Below are positions 61,111 through 64,000 of a stretch of 64,000 nucleotides of DNA, one piece after another. The stretch is taken from positions 53,628-117,627 of the forward strand of contig JANSXC010000001.1 in the NCBI GenBank assembly GCA_024743115.1, given 5' to 3'. This DNA is from a bacterium (GTDB taxonomy: Bacteria > Planctomycetota > UBA1135 > UBA2386). Under the pieces are notes generated by a model. It ran no database searches and had not been told where the DNA came from. It was given only the letters and a program-made list of their open reading frames with translations. The translations under genes and the position numbers were made by a program. How positions within the stretch are numbered: position 1 is the first letter of the stretch; each line of letters opens with the position of its first letter.

Positions 61111-61920
61111 ATGACCGCCAACAACCAACTCCGAATCCTGCCGCTCACCGCCCTCGTCACGACGCTCGGACTGCTGGGCGCCTGTCAGACCAATCGACCC
61201 GCGCCGCGCGAGGCCTTCGCGCTCAACGGGCCGGCCGCGCCCGGGCAGCCAGCTGTCGCGTCCGACCAGGAACCACAAGACCCGCCTGCTGCGCAGGATC
61301 CGCCGGCCGCGGCGCCGGTGCCGGTGCCGGCGCCCTCGGTGTCGCCCGCGGCCGAATCCGGAGCGAAGGATCCGCTTCGCGTGACCGCGTCCGCCGGCCT
61401 CGGCAGCTTCGAATCGTCGTTCGGTCTGTTCCTGCGCGGCGATGGCGCCTACTCGTTCGACGGTGGCCCGTGGGGCGCTGGTGCCGAGACCTGGCTCGGC
61501 TTCGCGTCGGACAGCACCCAGTTCCGGTTGTTTCCCTACGCGGAGTACACGCATGTCATCTCGCCCGACCTCACGTTGCGCGGTCGCGCGGGCCTCGATA
61601 TCTACTCGTTCAATGGCGACAATGTCGGCTACGGCGCGTTCGGTCTGCGCGGTGGCGCGGCGGTCGAATACGACCTCGAGGCCGCACTCGGTGCGCCGTG
61701 GACCGCGTTCGGCAGCGTCAACCTCGGCTTCCTCACGGGTGACATCGAGGTCGACACGCCGTTCGGCACGGTCTCGACCTCGGAGACGTCGGTGACGTTC
61801 GACCTCGAGACCGGGGCGCGTTACCAGATCGAAGGCGCGGGCGCGATCGGTGCGTCGCTCTACATCCAGTCCTTCGATGCCGGCGACTTCGTCGGGCTGT
61901 TCGGCACCTACACGTTCTGA
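61111..61920 (+). CDS. Outer-membrane-like lipoprotein with beta-barrel C-terminus
   Basis: 269 residues. Lipoprotein signal ending LLGAC with C25. Residues about 30-85 are Pro/Ala-rich linker (AAQDPPAAAPVPVPAPSVSP). From about residue 88 a run of amphipathic strands begins LRVTASAGLGSFESSFGLFL and ends VGLFGTYTF; the terminal phenylalanine is the usual C-terminal residue of outer-membrane barrels. No specific family recognised. ATG 61111 is chosen because an in-frame upstream extension lacks a signal. Convergent with the ELWxxDGT gene after 30 bases. Confidence 0.78.
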   Translation: MTANNQLRILPLTALVTTLGLLGACQTNRPAPREAFALNGPAAPGQPAVASDQEPQDPPAAQDPPAAAPVPVPAPSVSPAAESGAKDPLRVTASAGLGSFESSFGLFLRGDGAYSFDGGPWGAGAETWLGFASDSTQFRLFPYAEYTHVISPDLTLRGRAGLDIYSFNGDNVGYGAFGLRGGAAVEYDLEAALGAPWTAFGSVNLGFLTGDIEVDTPFGTVSTSETSVTFDLETGARYQIEGAGAIGASLYIQSFDAGDFVGLFGTYTF

Positions 61921-61950
61921 TGCCGCGCGAGACCCGACCGGTCGGCTCGG

Positions 61951-64000
61951 TCAGTTGCCGAGCACGACCTGCAGCGCGTCCGTCGCGGAGAACGAGTTCA
62001 GGATGCCGCCCGCCGGGTCGACGATGGCCCACTGGAAGAACAGGTTGAGGCCGAGATAGCTCACGTCGCTCGGGATCGGGAACGTCGATGCGGCGTGGCC
62101 CGCGCCGTCGAGGAAGACGCTCTGGCCCGCGAAGACCGGGTTGCCGACGTACTGGTGGCAGCCCGAACCCCAGCTGATGCTCGACGGTGTGAACGAGATG
62201 AGCTGGAACGCGAACGAACCGGGCAGCCCGTTGTTCGCCGTGATCTGGAAACCGGCGTTGCCCAGCTGCGGCAGACCGATCGTGCCGATCGTCGGATCGC
62301 CCGGGCCGCCCGTGCACGGATCACCGTAGGGCAGCACGTACGCGACGCCCGCGGTGCTCGGGTCGAAGACCCATGGCTCGGCGCCGCTGATGCCGTCGTT
62401 GCAGCGGAAGAACACCTGCGTGGCCGTCGCGAACAGCTCTTCGATCCGCACTGCGCCGCGGCCGGGAGCGCCGAAGGTCGTGACCTGCTGCGTGCCGGCA
62501 GTCGTGCCGTCGGAGAGCCAGAGCTGCACGCCCGTCGTCGGTTGGTAACCCGAGAACATCACGAGGGAGCCACCGAGAACCGCGGTGAGCGAACCCGCGA
62601 TCGGGCCGTCGAGTGCGCCGGGTGCAACATCCGCGACCCGGCTCGCGCCCAGCGGCGTGCCGTCGCTATAGAACAGCTCGCGGCCGTGGCCCGTCTGGTC
62701 GTCGGAGAGGAAGAAGACGCCCTGGCTGGTCGGCGTGATGTCCGTGTGCGGCGAGATCAGGCCGAGGCCCCAGTTGGTGACGGGGTAGGTGTTGGCGGCG
62801 GTACCGTCGCTGAACCATACCTCGCGCGCGCCAGCGATCTGGGCGGTGAACCACAGGCCCTGGTTGCCGGCCGCGCGGAGCTCCAGCGGGTTGGACCCGA
62901 CCAGCCCGGGTGCGAGGTCGGCCACCATGGTCGTGCCTGCGAACGTGCCGTCGCTGACCCACAGCTCCCGGCCGAAGCCGGTGGCGCTGGCGGTGAAGTA
63001 GAGCTTGTCGCCAACCGCGACGAAGTCCTGGGGGACCGACGAGGTCGAGCCGACGCGGAGGTCGGCGACGAGATAGGTGCCGGCCGTCGTGCCGTCGCTG
63101 GCCCAGAGTTCCTGACCGTGGATGCCGTCGTTGGTAGTGAAGTACGCGAGGTCACCGGCAGCGACGACGCGTTCGTAGGCCAGCGAGAACGAACCGGTGC
63201 TGCCGGGGCGCACGTCGAGCAGTTCGAACGTGCCGGCCGCGGTGCCGTCGCTGACCCAGGGCTCGCGACCGTTGGCCGACGAACCCACGAACACGGCGAG
63301 ATCACCGAGTGTGGCGGTGCCACGTGGCACGACGGCGGGCGAGCTGGTCGTCAGCTGCGTGGTGCCCGCTGCGGTGCCGTCGGTCACCACGAGCTGCGTG
63401 CCGGTCGGCGTGTTGGCCGTGAAGTAGACCTTGCTACCCGTCGACGCCGCGTAGTTCGGGTTGGAGCCGAAGCTGCCGGGGTAGACGTCCTCGATCACTG
63501 CGGTTCCCGCGGCCGAGCCGTCGCTCTTGTACGGTTCGATGCCCTGACCGTTCGTTCCCGCCGCGAAGAACACCTCGCTGCCGATCTCGACGAAGTGCGC
63601 GGGCGACGAATCGTTGAACGCCGGTGAACAGTCCGCGAGCAGTACGGTGTTGAGTAGCGTGCCGTCGGTGATGTTCGGCTCGAGGCCGGCGCCGGCATGC
63701 TGACCGACGAAGAGCACCTCGCTGCCGAACGCCTTGATCGCCTGCGGTTGCGAGCCGGCGAGACCGGGCTCGAAGTCGGCGATGAGAGCCGTGCCGGCCG
63801 CTGTGCCGTCCGTCCGGCAGATCTCGCGGCCGAAGCCGGCGACCGTGCCCGCGAACCAGAGATCACTGCCGACGATGGCGTAGGAGTCGGGGTCCGAGTT
63901 CGCGGCGCCCGGGTTGAGGTCGGCGACCATGGTCGTGCCGGCCGCGGTGCCGTCGGTGATCCACGGTTCGCGACCGTTGCTGCCGTCGCCGGCGGTGAAC
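61951..64000 (-). CDS. ELWxxDGT-repeat secreted protein (5' end missing)
   Basis: The C-terminal 682 residues (the frame is open across the right edge). Repeats of about 45-50 residues each contain ELWxxDGT-like (for example GRELWVSDGTFAGTTMVADL, QELWASDGTTAGTYLVADL) and a W-strand segment; I count about ten, and the reading at the edge is another (GREPWITDGTAAGTTMV). After the repeats comes a domain beginning CTGGPGDPT and ending TDALQVVLGN, the same kind as at the end of the 11313-12482 gene. The repeats probably form a beta-propeller-like or solenoid surface structure. Start not visible. Function unknown. Confidence 0.9.
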   Translation of the reverse strand, partial: FTAGDGSNGREPWITDGTAAGTTMVADLNPGAANSDPDSYAIVGSDLWFAGTVAGFGREICRTDGTAAGTALIADFEPGLAGSQPQAIKAFGSEVLFVGQHAGAGLEPNITDGTLLNTVLLADCSPAFNDSSPAHFVEIGSEVFFAAGTNGQGIEPYKSDGSAAGTAVIEDVYPGSFGSNPNYAASTGSKVYFTANTPTGTQLVVTDGTAAGTTQLTTSSPAVVPRGTATLGDLAVFVGSSANGREPWVSDGTAAGTFELLDVRPGSTGSFSLAYERVVAAGDLAYFTTNDGIHGQELWASDGTTAGTYLVADLRVGSTSSVPQDFVAVGDKLYFTASATGFGRELWVSDGTFAGTTMVADLAPGLVGSNPLELRAAGNQGLWFTAQIAGAREVWFSDGTAANTYPVTNWGLGLISPHTDITPTSQGVFFLSDDQTGHGRELFYSDGTPLGASRVADVAPGALDGPIAGSLTAVLGGSLVMFSGYQPTTGVQLWLSDGTTAGTQQVTTFGAPGRGAVRIEELFATATQVFFRCNDGISGAEPWVFDPSTAGVAYVLPYGDPCTGGPGDPTIGTIGLPQLGNAGFQITANNGLPGSFAFQLISFTPSSISWGSGCHQYVGNPVFAGQSVFLDGAGHAASTFPIPSDVSYLGLNLFFQWAIVDPAGGILNSFSATDALQVVLGN

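Noticed and set aside
1..64000. CRISPR array, tRNA, rRNA, insertion sequence, integrase or attachment site
   Set aside because: No regular repeats with spacers, no cloverleaf or rRNA-like stretch, and no transposase or integrase family were seen on reading both strands. A dedicated tRNA scan could still find one.

Overview
The window is GC-rich, gene-dense bacterial chromosome with 49 protein genes and no recognisable rRNA, tRNA, CRISPR array or insertion sequence. I infer an uncultured member of the Planctomycetota or a similar lineage. The evidence is a lipoprotein sulfatase plus a formylglycine-generating enzyme, an ELWxxDGT-repeat secreted protein, many exported proteins and lipoproteins, and a C-terminal domain shared by two exported proteins that resembles one I know from planctomycete secreted proteins. 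This is not proven; a marker-gene tree would settle it.

Layout. 1-5.6 kb: two cyclophilin peptidyl-prolyl isomerases (the first cut by the window edge), an enoyl-CoA hydratase, the folate genes pabB-pabC, a methyltransferase and a hypothetical gene. 5.7-10.5 kb: a DUF2868 membrane protein coupled to a DUF3482 GTPase, an exported formylglycine-generating enzyme and a methyltransferase. 10.5-12.5 kb, minus strand: fdhD and a secreted protein. 12.6-21.1 kb: nucleoside transporter and purine nucleoside phosphorylase, a GNAT protein, then a tight cluster of S51-like protein, esterase, ATP-grasp ligase and second esterase, followed by an SGNH hydrolase. 21.2-23.3 kb: sulfatase and a small acidic lipoprotein. 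23.4-32.2 kb: a glycogen locus with glgC divergent from a debranching enzyme, a GH57 amylase and a 1413-residue fusion of GT3 glycogen synthase with GT35 phosphorylase. 32.2-42.2 kb: DUF72, an end-joining operon (ku, ATP-dependent ligase, MerR/TPR protein), a sulfotransferase with a DUF6473-like protein, and on the minus strand ligD and an FAD oxidoreductase. 42.5-48.9 kb: two tandem paralogous lipoproteins of about 1000 residues. 49-53.6 kb: ubiE/menG, a CPBP protease, holA and mutL. 53.6-64 kb: exported proteins of unknown role, an S9 peptidase, an LRR protein, a class 3 lipase, a GT39-like membrane glycosyltransferase, an outer-membrane-like lipoprotein and a truncated ELWxxDGT-repeat protein.

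Standout observations: (i) the LigD here has lost the catalytic lysine and other ligase motifs while an intact stand-alone ligase sits beside ku, so end joining seems split over two proteins; (ii) glycogen synthase and phosphorylase are fused in one chain; (iii) the S51-like/esterase/ATP-grasp/esterase cluster looks like an uncharacterised amide- or peptide-forming pathway; (iv) the two tandem lipoproteins are preceded by a shared inverted-repeat element. Twelve gene pairs overlap by exactly four bases (ATGA or GTGA), so translational coupling is the rule here, and I used this to choose starts.
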